NCBI GenBank assembly: GCA_016222825.1
Contig: JACRQF010000009.1
Coordinates: 1,116,001-1,180,000, forward strand
Reading direction: 5' to 3'
DNA length: 64,000 nucleotides
DNA from: Verrucomicrobiota bacterium
GTDB lineage: Bacteria > Verrucomicrobiota > Verrucomicrobiia > CAIQCK01
Positions within the stretch are counted from its first letter, which is position 1. The number at the start of each line of letters is the position of its first letter. A program made the translations under genes and the position numbers. The notes below the pieces were generated by a model. The model did no database searches. It was not told the origin of the DNA and saw nothing but the letters and a program-made list of their open reading frames with translations. Shown here one piece after another: positions 26,796 through 36,546 of the stretch.

Positions 26796-27878
26796 TCACG
26801 CCCGCGGATGGGTCTTGTCGTAAACCTTCTTGAGTCGCGCGGAGGTGACGTGGGTGTAAACCTGCGTCGTGGAAAGGCTGGAGTGGCCGAGAAGCTCCTG
26901 CACGCTGCGAAGATCAGCGCCGGCGTCAAGCATGTGCGTGGCGAAACTGTGGCGCAGCTTGTGCGGCGTCAGGTCTGCGCCGATGCCGGCAAGCTTCAGG
27001 TAGGTTTTCATCTTGCGCTGGACCTCGTGCGGACGGAGACGGCGCAAGTGGCTGTCGAGAAACGCCGGCATGTCGCGGCCATGCGGAGCCTCCGGCGGCA
27101 ACTTGGACCAGTAAACCTCGATAGCGTCAAGCGCAGGGCGGCCGACGGGACAAAGCCGTTCCTTGCCGCCCTTGCCGCGCACGACGAGAACCTCGCTGAG
27201 CATGTCTATGTGGCCGCGGTTGAGGTTGCAGACTTCGTGGACGCGCAGGCCGCCGCTGTAGAGCGTTTCGAGGATTGCTTTGTCGCGCCACGGCACGAAT
27301 GGCGCCGGTGGGCGGCCCGCGCCGCGCTTCTTGCCGTCGGATGCCGGTTCGGTGAGCTTCAGCGGCGCGTTGAGGAGGTCGTTGATTTGTTGCAGCGTCA
27401 GGAAGCGTGGGAGACGCTTCTCGCGCTTCGGCATGATGAGGCCGCTGAGCGGGTTGTCCTTCACGACACCGCGCCGCATGAGGAAGCGGTAGAACGACCG
27501 CAACCCGGCGATGCGCAACGCCACGGTCGCGCGTTTCAGCCCCGCCTGCATCAGCGCCATCAGATAGCGCCGGCATTGGAACGGCTCAATGGCGCACCAG
27601 TTGGTGGGAGGCAAGGGGGAAGCGCCGGCTGAAACTCCAGTGGGTTGAGGAATGGAGGCGCTCTTTCCTCCAGCCACTTTCCCCTTCCCGCTTGCCTCCT
27701 GCCTCTTGCCGCTCTCCGCCATCCAAACGCGGAACTCCCGGAGGCACTGTTCGTAATTGCGGAGCGTCAGGGCCGAGGCGTTGCGCTCGGCCTGCAAGTA
27801 TTGCAGGAAATCGCGAACCGGTTCGTCGGGCCAGGCGGCTACTCCGCCGCCGGCAGGATTTTTTTCGTGGTCTTGCAC
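26796..27878 (-). CDS. XerC/XerD-like tyrosine recombinase
   Basis: 360 residues, above the usual ~300. Catalytic residues are present: Arg in SGGLRVHE, Lys in KGGKERLCPVG, His/Arg in HKLRHSFATHML, then LGHSSLSTTQVYTHV with the His and nucleophile Tyr. The N-terminal SAM-like domain is interrupted at residues ~56-94 by a low-complexity insert (SGKRQEASGKGKVAGG...) partly encoded by a heptamer array, which accounts for the extra length. The start ATG lies 40 nt inside the end of topA in another frame, so translation is probably coupled. Housekeeping chromosome-dimer resolution is the likely role. It sits in an operon with dprA and topA, not in a mobile element. Confidence 0.9.
   Translation of the reverse strand: MQDHEKNPAGGGVAAWPDEPVRDFLQYLQAERNASALTLRNYEQCLREFRVWMAESGKRQEASGKGKVAGGKSASIPQPTGVSAGASPLPPTNWCAIEPFQCRRYLMALMQAGLKRATVALRIAGLRSFYRFLMRRGVVKDNPLSGLIMPKREKRLPRFLTLQQINDLLNAPLKLTEPASDGKKRGAGRPPAPFVPWRDKAILETLYSGGLRVHEVCNLNRGHIDMLSEVLVVRGKGGKERLCPVGRPALDAIEVYWSKLPPEAPHGRDMPAFLDSHLRRLRPHEVQRKMKTYLKLAGIGADLTPHKLRHSFATHMLDAGADLRSVQELLGHSSLSTTQVYTHVTSARLKKVYDKTHPRA
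27678..27719. repeat. Intragenic heptamer array (six units) in the XerC-like gene
   Basis: TTTCCCC, TTCCCGC, TTGCCTC, CTGCCTC, TTGCCGC, TCTCCGC in perfect 7-nt register. It encodes part of the ESGKRQEASGKGK insert. A near-identical array is found inside the second kinase gene at 53737. Confidence 0.8.
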
Positions 27879-30877
27879 TTCGGGTAGGCCGAGCAGGCCA
27901 TGAACGGCCCGAACCGGCCGCTCTTAATGATCATCGGCTCGCCGCACTTCTCGCACTTCTCATCGGCCGGCTGCGGAGATTGCGTATTGCGCGTTGCGTG
28001 TTGCGCATCGGCGGCGGATGGAACAATCACCGCGGCTTTCTTCTGTTTCAACTGTTCCGCCGTCGCTTCCACCGGCCCGTGGGCGGCGGGTTCGGCCACG
28101 GGCGTTTCAGGCGCGAGTTCGACGTTGGCCGGCACTGGCTTTGCGTTGCGGCATTTCGGGTAGCCGGTGCAGCCGAGGAATTGCCCGCGCGGCCCTTGTC
28201 GGATCGCCATCGGTTGGCCGCATTTCTCGCACTCGATCTTCGTCAACACCGGTTTCGGCCTCGCAGCCGGCGTGGCTTCGGTCTGGGGCTGGCTGGCGGC
28301 GATCTTGGCGCGGGCGGCGGCGAGTTCTTCCTTTAGCTTGTCCGACAGCGGCTTGGTGCTCTTGCACTTCGGATACGCGGTGCAGGCGAGGAAGGAGCCA
28401 CGACGGCTGCCCTTCAGAGCCATCGGCGCGCCGCACTTGTCGCATTTTTCCTCCACCTTGATCTGCGACTCGGCGCGGGGCCTGGGGATGATCTTGCCGC
28501 TCTCGTCGCGGGTGAAGCTCATCGCGTTGCGGCATTTCGGGTAGCCGGGGCACGCCAGGAACGGCCCGCGGCGGCTGGACTTGATGACCATGTCCGAACC
28601 GCACTTCTCGCACTTGATGCCGGTCGCTTCCTTCTTCTCCGGCACGATGGCGCCGGCGGCGTCGCGGGTGAAGTTCCGCGTGCTCTTGCACTTCGGGTAG
28701 GCCGAGCAGGCGAGGAACTCGCCGTTCTTGCCGCTCTTGACGATCATCGGCTCGCCGCATTTCTCGCACTGGACGCCGGTTTCTTCCTTCTTCACGGGCA
28801 CGACGGCGCCGTCTTCGCCGCGCGTGAAGTTCATCGTGGTCTTGCACTTCGGATACTCGGAGCAGGCGAGGAACTCGCCCGACGGCGCGGTGCGGATGGT
28901 CATCGGCGCGCCACACTTGTCGCACTTGATGGACAGTTTCTCCGGCTCCTGGACGTGGATGACGCCGGCCTCGTCGCGGGTGAAGTTGGCGGCGTTCTTG
29001 CACTTCGGATACTTGGAGCACGTCAGGAACTCGCCGTTGCGGCCGTGCTTGATGACCATCGGCGCGCCGCAGTCCTGGCACTTGAGGTTGGTCTTCTCCG
29101 GCTTCTTGACCTCGTGCGCCTTGTCGAGCGCCGGCTTAAAGTCCTTGTAGAACCGCTTGAGCAGTTCGTGCCACTCGACCTTGCCGGACTCCACTTCGTC
29201 GAGTTGCTCCTCCATCTGCGCGGTGAACTTCACGTCGAGCAGTTCGGGAAACCACTTCACGAGCAGGTCCGTCGTCGTCTCGCCGAGCGGCGTCGGCTTG
29301 AGGCGGCCCTTGTCCTTCTCGACGTATTCGCGTTTTTGGATCGTCGAGATGGTCGGCGCGTAAGTGCTGGGGCGGCCGATGCCGAGTTCCTCCAGCACTT
29401 TGATGAGCGTCGCCTCGGAGTAGCGCGGCGGCGGCTCGGTGAAATGCTGTTCCGGCTTCAAGCCGAGCAGTTCCAGCATCTCGGCGGCGGTCAGTGGCGG
29501 AATCGCCTCGCCGGCTTCTTCCGCCATCTTGTCCTCGTCGCCTTCCTCGACGCCGTGGACCTTGAGAAAACCGGGAAAAGTAACCTGCGTGGTGCTGGTG
29601 CGGAACCAGAAATTGCGCGGCGTGGCAACACGCTCGTTGCGGGCGAGGATGTCCACGCTCTTGACGAGCAACTGCGCCGGTGACATCTGGCTCGCGACGA
29701 ACCGTTTCCAGATGAGCGTGTAGAGCGCAAGCTGCTGGCGGTCCAGATACGGGGCCACGCTCTCCGGCGTCCGCCGCACCGACGTGGGGCGGATCGCCTC
29801 ATGCGCGCCCTGCGCCGTCTCGCGCGAGCGGTAGAAGTTCGGCGTCTCCGGCGCGTAGTCTGCCCCGAACGTCTCAGTGATGTAATCGAGCGCCTCGGCC
29901 TGCGCGTCGCGCGAGACCGTGAGCGAGTCTGTGCGCATGTAGCTGATGAGACCTACCGAGCCGTCAGCGCCGACATCAACACCTTCGTAAAGCTGCTGCG
30001 CGATGCGCATCGTCTGGTCGGTGCCGAGACGGAGGTTGGTGGAGGCGGCGCGCTGGAGCGTGCTGGTCATGAACGGCGGGAACGGGTTCCGCTTGCGCGG
30101 TTGCTCGTCCACCTTCTCAACCTTCCACGCTGCGCCTTCCAGTTCGGCCTTCGCGGCGTCGGCTGCTCCTTGGTTGCCAATAAGGAACAAACTTCTCTCG
30201 ACATCAATCAGCTTCTCGTCGTTGATGCGAACCAGTCGCGCGTGGAACGGCGTGCGCGGGTCCACGAGCTTGCAGAGTTCCGCCTCGACCGACCAGTATT
30301 CCTTCGGCACGAACGCCCGGATCTCCCGCTCGCGCTCAACGATGAGCCGCACTGCGACGCTCTGCACGCGCCCGGCGCTGCGCGCGCCACGGACGCGACG
30401 CCAGAGCAGCGGGCTGATCTGGTAGCCGACAATGCGGTCGAGCACGCGCCGCGCCTGCTGGCTGTCCACGCGCGACATTTCGATGTCGCCCGGCTGCTGG
30501 AACGCCTGCTGGACGGCGTTCTTGGTGATCTCGTTGAACGCGACGCGACGGAACCGCTTGTGGTCCTTCTTGCCCTTCGCCAGCAGTTCGCGCAAATGCC
30601 ACGCGATGGCCTCGCCTTCGCGGTCGGGGTCAGGCGCGAGGAAGACGCTCTCGACACTCTCGGCAGCCTTCTTCAACTCGGCGACAACCTGCTTTTTCTT
30701 CGGCGAAACCTCGTAGGTCGGCTCAAAGTCATTCTTGATGTCCACGGAAAGGCCGGTGCTGGGCAGGTCGCGGACGTGGCCCATCGAAGCCTTCACGACG
30801 TAGTCGCGGCCCAGGTATTTGTTGATCGTCTTGGCCTTCGCGGGCGACTCGACGATGACGAGATGTTTTGCGCTCAT
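27839..30877 (-). CDS. topA: DNA topoisomerase I with seven C-terminal zinc ribbons
   Basis: 1012 residues. N-terminal TOPRIM (VIVESPAKAKTINKYLG, DPDREGEA), cap and hinge domains, active-site Tyr near residue 313 in ISYMRTDS. The C-terminal ~420 residues hold seven CxxC...C-YPKC zinc ribbons (first CQDCGAPM, last CEKCGEPM). That number is high for TopA. Between ribbons 6 and 7 a linker (DAQHATRNTQSP) is encoded by a heptamer array at 27980. The ATG overlaps the dprA TGA (ATGA), and the 3' end overlaps the XerC-like start. Relaxes negative supercoils. Confidence 0.96.
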   Translation of the reverse strand: MSAKHLVIVESPAKAKTINKYLGRDYVVKASMGHVRDLPSTGLSVDIKNDFEPTYEVSPKKKQVVAELKKAAESVESVFLAPDPDREGEAIAWHLRELLAKGKKDHKRFRRVAFNEITKNAVQQAFQQPGDIEMSRVDSQQARRVLDRIVGYQISPLLWRRVRGARSAGRVQSVAVRLIVEREREIRAFVPKEYWSVEAELCKLVDPRTPFHARLVRINDEKLIDVERSLFLIGNQGAADAAKAELEGAAWKVEKVDEQPRKRNPFPPFMTSTLQRAASTNLRLGTDQTMRIAQQLYEGVDVGADGSVGLISYMRTDSLTVSRDAQAEALDYITETFGADYAPETPNFYRSRETAQGAHEAIRPTSVRRTPESVAPYLDRQQLALYTLIWKRFVASQMSPAQLLVKSVDILARNERVATPRNFWFRTSTTQVTFPGFLKVHGVEEGDEDKMAEEAGEAIPPLTAAEMLELLGLKPEQHFTEPPPRYSEATLIKVLEELGIGRPSTYAPTISTIQKREYVEKDKGRLKPTPLGETTTDLLVKWFPELLDVKFTAQMEEQLDEVESGKVEWHELLKRFYKDFKPALDKAHEVKKPEKTNLKCQDCGAPMVIKHGRNGEFLTCSKYPKCKNAANFTRDEAGVIHVQEPEKLSIKCDKCGAPMTIRTAPSGEFLACSEYPKCKTTMNFTRGEDGAVVPVKKEETGVQCEKCGEPMIVKSGKNGEFLACSAYPKCKSTRNFTRDAAGAIVPEKKEATGIKCEKCGSDMVIKSSRRGPFLACPGYPKCRNAMSFTRDESGKIIPRPRAESQIKVEEKCDKCGAPMALKGSRRGSFLACTAYPKCKSTKPLSDKLKEELAAARAKIAASQPQTEATPAARPKPVLTKIECEKCGQPMAIRQGPRGQFLGCTGYPKCRNAKPVPANVELAPETPVAEPAAHGPVEATAEQLKQKKAAVIVPSAADAQHATRNTQSPQPADEKCEKCGEPMIIKSGRFGPFMACSAYPKCKTTKKILPAAE
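27980..28007. repeat. Intragenic heptamer array in topA (four units)
   Basis: TTGCGTA, TTGCGCG, TTGCGTG, TTGCGCA, contiguous in 7-nt register. It encodes HATRNTQ in the linker ahead of the last zinc ribbon. Confidence 0.8.
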
Positions 30878-31980
30878 GCTTTGATGCGAACGAAACGCTT
30901 GCCCGGCAGTTGCCGGACGAGCCGTCTCATCTCAAGGCGCAGCAACGTGGCGAAAACCTCCGCGCTTGTCAACCCGCTTTGCCGGATGACCTGATCGAGG
31001 TCGGTCTCGTCGCCGCCCACCGCATCGAAAACCTTCTGCTCCGTCTCCGAAAGCTCCAGCGTCGTCGCGTCCGCCGCGGGCGCTTCGGGGCGCTGCGATT
31101 TCGGGAACAAATCCTCGAACTCCGAGAGCACGTCCTCGGCGTCCTCGATGAGTTTCGCGCCGCTCTTGATGAGGCGATGGCAGCCTTTCGACTGCGGCGA
31201 ATCAATCCGTCCCGGCACCGCGAACACCTGGCGGCCCTGGTCGAGCGCCATGTTCGCCGTGATGAGCGCGCCACTGGTGACGCCCGCCTCGACGACGATG
31301 ATGCCGAGCGAGAGGCCGCTGACGATGCGGTTGCGCAGCGGGAAATGCCGCGTGTCGGGTTTCACGCCGAACGGAAACTGCGTCATCACCGCACCGCCGC
31401 CGTTGGCGATCTTCTCGTAGAGCACTCCGTTCTCCGGCGGATAAACGATGTCGAGGCCGGTGCCGAGCACCGCGAGCGTGCGTCCGCTGGCGGCGAGCGC
31501 GCCTTGGTGCGCCGCGGTGTCAATGCCGCGAGCCAAACCGCTGGCGACAGTCAGGCCCGCGTAGGCGAGTTGGTAGCCGAGCTTGCGCGCGCTCTCCAAG
31601 CCGTAGTAGGTCGTCTGCCGCGAGCCGACGATGGCGACGGCGTGTTTGTCGCGCGGTTCCAGCGCGCCCTTCATGTAGAGCGCAAGCGGCGGATCGTAAA
31701 TCTCGCGAAGGTTGGCGGGATAATCCGGATCGTCGAGCGTCAGCACGTGTGCGCCGAAGTCGCTGATGCGTTTCAGTTCGGCGTCGAGATCCACCTGCGA
31801 CTGCCAGCCGTGGATGGCCTTCGCCACCTCCGGCCCGACGCCTTCCACCTGCATCAACTCCTTCGCGCTCGCGGCGAGGATAGCCTGCGGCTGGCCGAAG
31901 CGTTCCAGCAGCCGTTTCACGCGCACCGGCCCCACGTGGTCAATCATGTTGAGCGCGATATAGGCGTCACGAGAGTTCAT
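30874..31980 (-). CDS. dprA: DNA processing protein DprA (Smf)
   Basis: 368 residues, full length. Rossmann-like DprA core: VGSRQTTYYGLESARKL, GLARGIDTAAHQGAL, LGTGLDIVYPPEN, FPLRNRIVSGLS, with a helix-hairpin-helix N terminus (VEGVGPEVAKAI) and a C-terminal winged helix. Loads RecA on incoming single-stranded DNA in transformation. Its TGA overlaps the topA ATG. Upstream is a small inverted repeat at 32021-32072. Other competence genes are not in the window, though one pseudopilin is. Confidence 0.95.
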   Translation of the reverse strand: MNSRDAYIALNMIDHVGPVRVKRLLERFGQPQAILAASAKELMQVEGVGPEVAKAIHGWQSQVDLDAELKRISDFGAHVLTLDDPDYPANLREIYDPPLALYMKGALEPRDKHAVAIVGSRQTTYYGLESARKLGYQLAYAGLTVASGLARGIDTAAHQGALAASGRTLAVLGTGLDIVYPPENGVLYEKIANGGGAVMTQFPFGVKPDTRHFPLRNRIVSGLSLGIIVVEAGVTSGALITANMALDQGRQVFAVPGRIDSPQSKGCHRLIKSGAKLIEDAEDVLSEFEDLFPKSQRPEAPAADATTLELSETEQKVFDAVGGDETDLDQVIRQSGLTSAEVFATLLRLEMRRLVRQLPGKRFVRIKA

Positions 31981-32020
31981 GGCCGGCAGTCAAACGCAAA
32001 GCCAGAGAGGACAGCTTTGG

Positions 32021-32072
32021 GCAAAATCATGTTTTCTCCCCAATGATTTTGCCATCCATGATTTTGCCATCG
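32021..32072. repeat. Hairpin-forming repeat between the 206-aa gene and dprA
   Basis: GCAAAATCAT (32021-32030) pairs perfectly with ATGATTTTGC, which occurs twice as a 15-bp direct repeat (32043-32057 and 32058-32072). The potential stem is 10 bp with a 12-nt loop. It lies about 40 bp upstream of the dprA start and could act as a terminator or leader structure. Confidence 0.75.
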
Positions 32073-32111
32073 GTTGTCCGCTCCATCCGGTTGCGACATC
32101 ACCAGCGCCGG

Positions 32112-32715
32112 TCAGGTGCCGGTTGGTTTCTCTTTTGCCTTCGTTCCTGCACGCCGCGCGAACAGATCGAGCTGCGGGCCTTTGAGCAAGTGGTAGAGCT
32201 TCAGCAAGCGGATGATTTGCAGCAGGTCGCTTTTGGCGTAGTTGCGGTTGACCTCCACCGACCCGATCAACTCCAGCAGCATCGTCCGAAAAATGATGAC
32301 CGCGTCCACGCCGGCCGTGCGCAGCAACTCGATGGTCTTCGTCTTGAGCGATTCGCTGGCCGGCAGATCCGGCAACACCAGCAACTTCAGCAGCGGTCCG
32401 TCATGGCCGAGCCGGCGGTCGGCGGCGTCGAGCGAGCGCTTCTCGACAAACTTCAGCAGTTGTGTCTTCGAGACGACCGACGGGCCGAATCGCTCGGTGT
32501 GCCACGGCTTGACTACCACAATGGCGCGCGCCACGCGCTTCAAGTCATCGGGACCGATGATGAAGCTGGGCGGGCCGGCGGTGAGGTCGGCGTGGGGGTT
32601 GTGGACGAGAAAATCAATTTCCTCGTCGGCGGTCTTTGCGCGCGCCATGACGGCGTATTTGCGGTGCTGGCAGACCAGGAAGCCGTTCAACTCGAAAAAC
32701 TCGCGGACGATGGAC

Positions 32716-32732
<17 letters not shown>
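32112..32732 (-). CDS. Conserved-looking hypothetical protein, possible nuclease-like fold
   Basis: 206 residues, no clear family. The start follows AAGGAGG inside the 3' end of aroB, so it overlaps aroB by 17 nt. The N-terminal half has a run (ADEEIDFLVHNP, then FIIGPDDLKRVARAIVVVK) that could form a PD-(D/E)XK-like arrangement of Glu, Asp and Lys, but this is speculation. The C-terminal half is leucine-rich and helical (LLKLLVLPDLPASESL, LLQIIRLLKLYHLL), ending in a basic tail. No signal peptide or membrane helix. A cytoplasmic role with the aroB-dprA-topA block is inferred from position only. Confidence 0.7.
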
Positions 32733-33804
<1,072 letters not shown>

Positions 33805-34030
33805 GAGTGGCGGCAGCTTAAAGGAGAGGCGGGCCAAGTCAAGGGGCCAAAAACGGTTCAGGCGACCCGATGGTCGCCCGAACCTTCACCGCGGCAGGTC
33901 TATCTTTTGGATCTGGACCACCGCGAAATTTGTGTGAGCCTGCGCTCACTACGGAACAATCTACACAATTCCGCTCGCCGGTCAATCGTGTTTTTTTGAT
34001 TTCAGAAAAAATCTTCGACGCCGCGCTTTG
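33805..34030. other. Intergenic region upstream of aroB and downstream of the MBL gene
   Basis: A perfect 6-bp inverted repeat GTGAGC/GCTCAC with a 4-nt loop (33934-33949) and a T/A-rich stretch (33990-34016) are present. On the minus strand the T-rich stretch follows the MBL gene stop and could be its terminator, though the preceding stem (GATTT/AAATC) is weak. I see no gene here. Confidence 0.35.
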
Positions 34031-34708
34031 TCAGAACTCAAAACTCGCGCCGATGGGAAGAGGCTTCACGGACACGCCGGCGGCTTTGCGCGCAAACTCG
34101 GCGGGGTCAGCGTGAATTACGTCGAAGGTGTCGTAGTGCATTGGGATGACCGTCCGCGGTTTCAGCATTGCCACGGCCTCGACGGCATCGTCCACGTCCA
34201 TGGTGAAGTTGCCGCCGATCGGCAGCAGCGCCACGTCAATGCGGTTCAGCCGGCCGATGAGCTGCATGTCGAGGAACAACCCGGTGTCGCCGGCGTGATA
34301 AACGGTTTTTCCCTCGGCGGTGATGAGGATGCCGGTCGGGTTTCCCATGTAGAGGAAGCCGGTGTCGGTCTGGTAGCCGGAACCGTGGTGGGCGATGGTG
34401 AGTTTGACGCGGCCGAATGGGAACTCGTGGCTGCCGCCGATGTGCAGCGGGTGGACGTTCGCACCCTGCTGGCCGCAGAACATGGCGATCTCGTAATTGG
34501 CGATGATCGTGGCGTTGTTGCAGCGGGCGATGGCGACAGCGTCGCCAACATGGTCGTTGTGGCCGTGCGAGACGAGCACGAAGTCGCACTTTACCGCGTC
34601 GGCTTTGAGCGGCGCCTTCGGGTTGCCAGTCAGGAACGGGTCTATCACCAACCGGTGCGGGCCGGTTTCCAACAGAAAACACGAATGGCTCCAATAGGTC
34701 AGTTTCAT
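34031..34708 (-). CDS. UPF0173-type metallo-beta-lactamase-fold hydrolase
   Basis: About 225 residues. Metal-binding signature SHGHNDHVG (HxHxDH), distal HHGSG and AGDTGLFLDMQLIG, ending GASFEF. Start at 34708 has AGGAGG 8 nt upstream. Cytoplasmic hydrolase family of unsettled substrate. Divergent from the amidase gene with a 150-bp gap. Confidence 0.9.
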   Translation of the reverse strand: MKLTYWSHSCFLLETGPHRLVIDPFLTGNPKAPLKADAVKCDFVLVSHGHNDHVGDAVAIARCNNATIIANYEIAMFCGQQGANVHPLHIGGSHEFPFGRVKLTIAHHGSGYQTDTGFLYMGNPTGILITAEGKTVYHAGDTGLFLDMQLIGRLNRIDVALLPIGGNFTMDVDDAVEAVAMLKPRTVIPMHYDTFDVIHADPAEFARKAAGVSVKPLPIGASFEF

Positions 34709-34857
34709 AATCAAGCCTCCTGTTTCATCGGCGTGAAGATAGCACAAAGACAGCCGCCAGTGGATGTTGATTTGCCGGTGACGCGCCGCCGGCCGCGTTC
34801 CAACTTGAAATAGTCGCAGTTATCGAGTATCTGACAAAACAGAGTTCGACCTGAAAC

Positions 34858-35859
34858 ATGAGACACTGGCTGCCTGTGGGGTGGATGAGCGTGTGGGCCG
34901 CTTGCGCGATCGGCGCGTGGGCGGGACCGGCGCAATCCATCGTGCTCACGACGCGCCACGTTTATGGCCGCGAATACGTCGCGCTCGGCGACATGGCAAA
35001 GGTGTTCGGGTTGAAAGGGCAGGCGAACCGCGACCGGTCGGTCATACTGACGTCGCCACAGGTGCGCGTGCGGTTGACGGTGGACAGCCGCGAGGCGGAG
35101 GTGCAAGGGGTGAAATACTGGCTGAGCGCGCCATTGGCGTTGCACAGCCGTCAGGTGTGGCTCCCGGCGATTGACGTGGTCAAGACGTTCGATCCGCTGC
35201 TGCGGCGGACGGGGCTGGCGGCGGCGTGGCCGTTGCGCACAGTCGTGCTCGATCCGGGCCACGGCGGGCCAGACCAGGGCGCGCACGCGAAGAACGGACT
35301 GCTGGAGAAGACGCTGACGCTTGATTTGTCCAGGCGGCTACGCGCGCTGCTGGTGCAGAAAGGCTACAACGTGCTGCTCACGCGCAACGATGACCGTGAG
35401 ACGCCGCTCGACTCGCGCTCGGCGTTTGCGCGGTCACGGAAGGGGGACCTGTTCGTAAGCGTGCATTTCAACTCCTCCGCGCCGTCCCTGGAGCCGCGCG
35501 GGGCGGAGACGTTCTGCCTGACGCCGTCGGGCGCGCAATCCACTTCCGCCAAGGGCGCGACGTTGAGCGCGGCGGACTTTGTGACGTTCAGCGGCAATCG
35601 TTTTGACAACGACAACGTGGTGCTCGCGCACTGCATCCAACAGAGCCTCGTGGGGCGGACGGGCGCGGTGGAGCGCGGCGTGAAACGGGCGCGGTTCGAG
35701 GTGCTCAAAGACCTGGCCTGCCCCGGCGTGCTGGTGGAGTGCGGGTTTCTTTCCAACGCTTCCGATACCCGGTTGATCAGCCAGTCATCTCATCGCGACA
35801 AACTGGCGGCAGCCCTCATGGCGGGAATCGAGACTTACAAAAAGGCCGCGAGCCGCTAG
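34858..35859 (+). CDS. N-acetylmuramoyl-L-alanine amidase (Amidase_3)
   Basis: 333 residues. Signal-like N terminus (MRHWLPVGWMSVWAACAIGAWA), then a ~100-residue copper-amine-oxidase-N-like or AMIN-like beta-domain, then the zinc amidase: DPGHGGPDQGA supplies the first His and EKTLTLDLSRRL the Glu, SVHFNSS the second His. A Glu is in LVECGFLSN. Cleaves the peptide stem from peptidoglycan during cell separation. Stands alone on plus; its start faces the MBL gene. Confidence 0.92.
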   Translation: MRHWLPVGWMSVWAACAIGAWAGPAQSIVLTTRHVYGREYVALGDMAKVFGLKGQANRDRSVILTSPQVRVRLTVDSREAEVQGVKYWLSAPLALHSRQVWLPAIDVVKTFDPLLRRTGLAAAWPLRTVVLDPGHGGPDQGAHAKNGLLEKTLTLDLSRRLRALLVQKGYNVLLTRNDDRETPLDSRSAFARSRKGDLFVSVHFNSSAPSLEPRGAETFCLTPSGAQSTSAKGATLSAADFVTFSGNRFDNDNVVLAHCIQQSLVGRTGAVERGVKRARFEVLKDLACPGVLVECGFLSNASDTRLISQSSHRDKLAAALMAGIETYKKAASR

Positions 35860-35880
35860 CGCGACGGCCGGCATGCGGAC

Positions 35881-36489
35881 TCAGCGTGTGACCTCGAAGA
35901 TGGTCTGCTTCTCCTTCTGGAAACGCTGTTGCGTGTAGAACTCCACGTGTGCGTCGCCAAAAGCGATCAGGCCGCCACCATTGTGCCGGTCGGTGAGACG
36001 GGGCGCGCCGCTGCCTTGAAAGCTCGTTTGCATCATCCCACCCCCGCCACTGATGCGCGGTTCCATCAGAAACACCGCCCGTGACAAGTCCACAGACGTG
36101 CTGAAGGGCTTCCGGTCGAACCAACTGTTGTAGGCATAGCTCGTCAACCGCTGGGCGCTGCGTCTCTTCAACGCATCCTTCAAGTCGGTGTCGGCCGGGC
36201 ACGTGTAGATCTTGCCCTCCTTCGTATATCGGCCGAGGGGGCCGTCCTCGACAGTGGACGTTCCGGTCCACTGGGCGCTTTCGGGATAAACGTCTTTGTC
36301 GCGGGCATACTGGCCGATGAACTTGCAGAGTTGGCTCATGTTACTCGTGCAGATGACCTGATCGGCCCGCCTCTTGCCACCCGTGAGCGCCGGAAACAAC
36401 AGCCCCGCCAAAATGCCCATAATCGTCATCACCACCAGCAGTTCCACCAAGGTAAAACCGCCACGCAACAATCGTCGTTTCATATTCAT
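35881..36489 (-). CDS. Type IV pilin-like/type II secretion pseudopilin
   Basis: 202 residues. The N terminus RRLLRGGFTLVELLVVMTIMGILAG has a class III signal: G/F cleavage before FTLVE and a 20-residue hydrophobic helix. The remainder is a small globular domain containing RISGGGG and GGGLIAFGDAH. This resembles the abundant DUF1559-like or GspG-like prepilins of Planctomycetes and Verrucomicrobia. Convergent with the amidase (20 bp gap). No pilus assembly genes are in the window. Confidence 0.9.
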   Translation of the reverse strand: MNMKRRLLRGGFTLVELLVVMTIMGILAGLLFPALTGGKRRADQVICTSNMSQLCKFIGQYARDKDVYPESAQWTGTSTVEDGPLGRYTKEGKIYTCPADTDLKDALKRRSAQRLTSYAYNSWFDRKPFSTSVDLSRAVFLMEPRISGGGGMMQTSFQGSGAPRLTDRHNGGGLIAFGDAHVEFYTQQRFQKEKQTIFEVTR

Positions 36490-36546
36490 CGCTTTAGCTC
36501 TGCCGAACCCATTATCCGTGATTCCGACGGCGGACGCAAAAGATTT

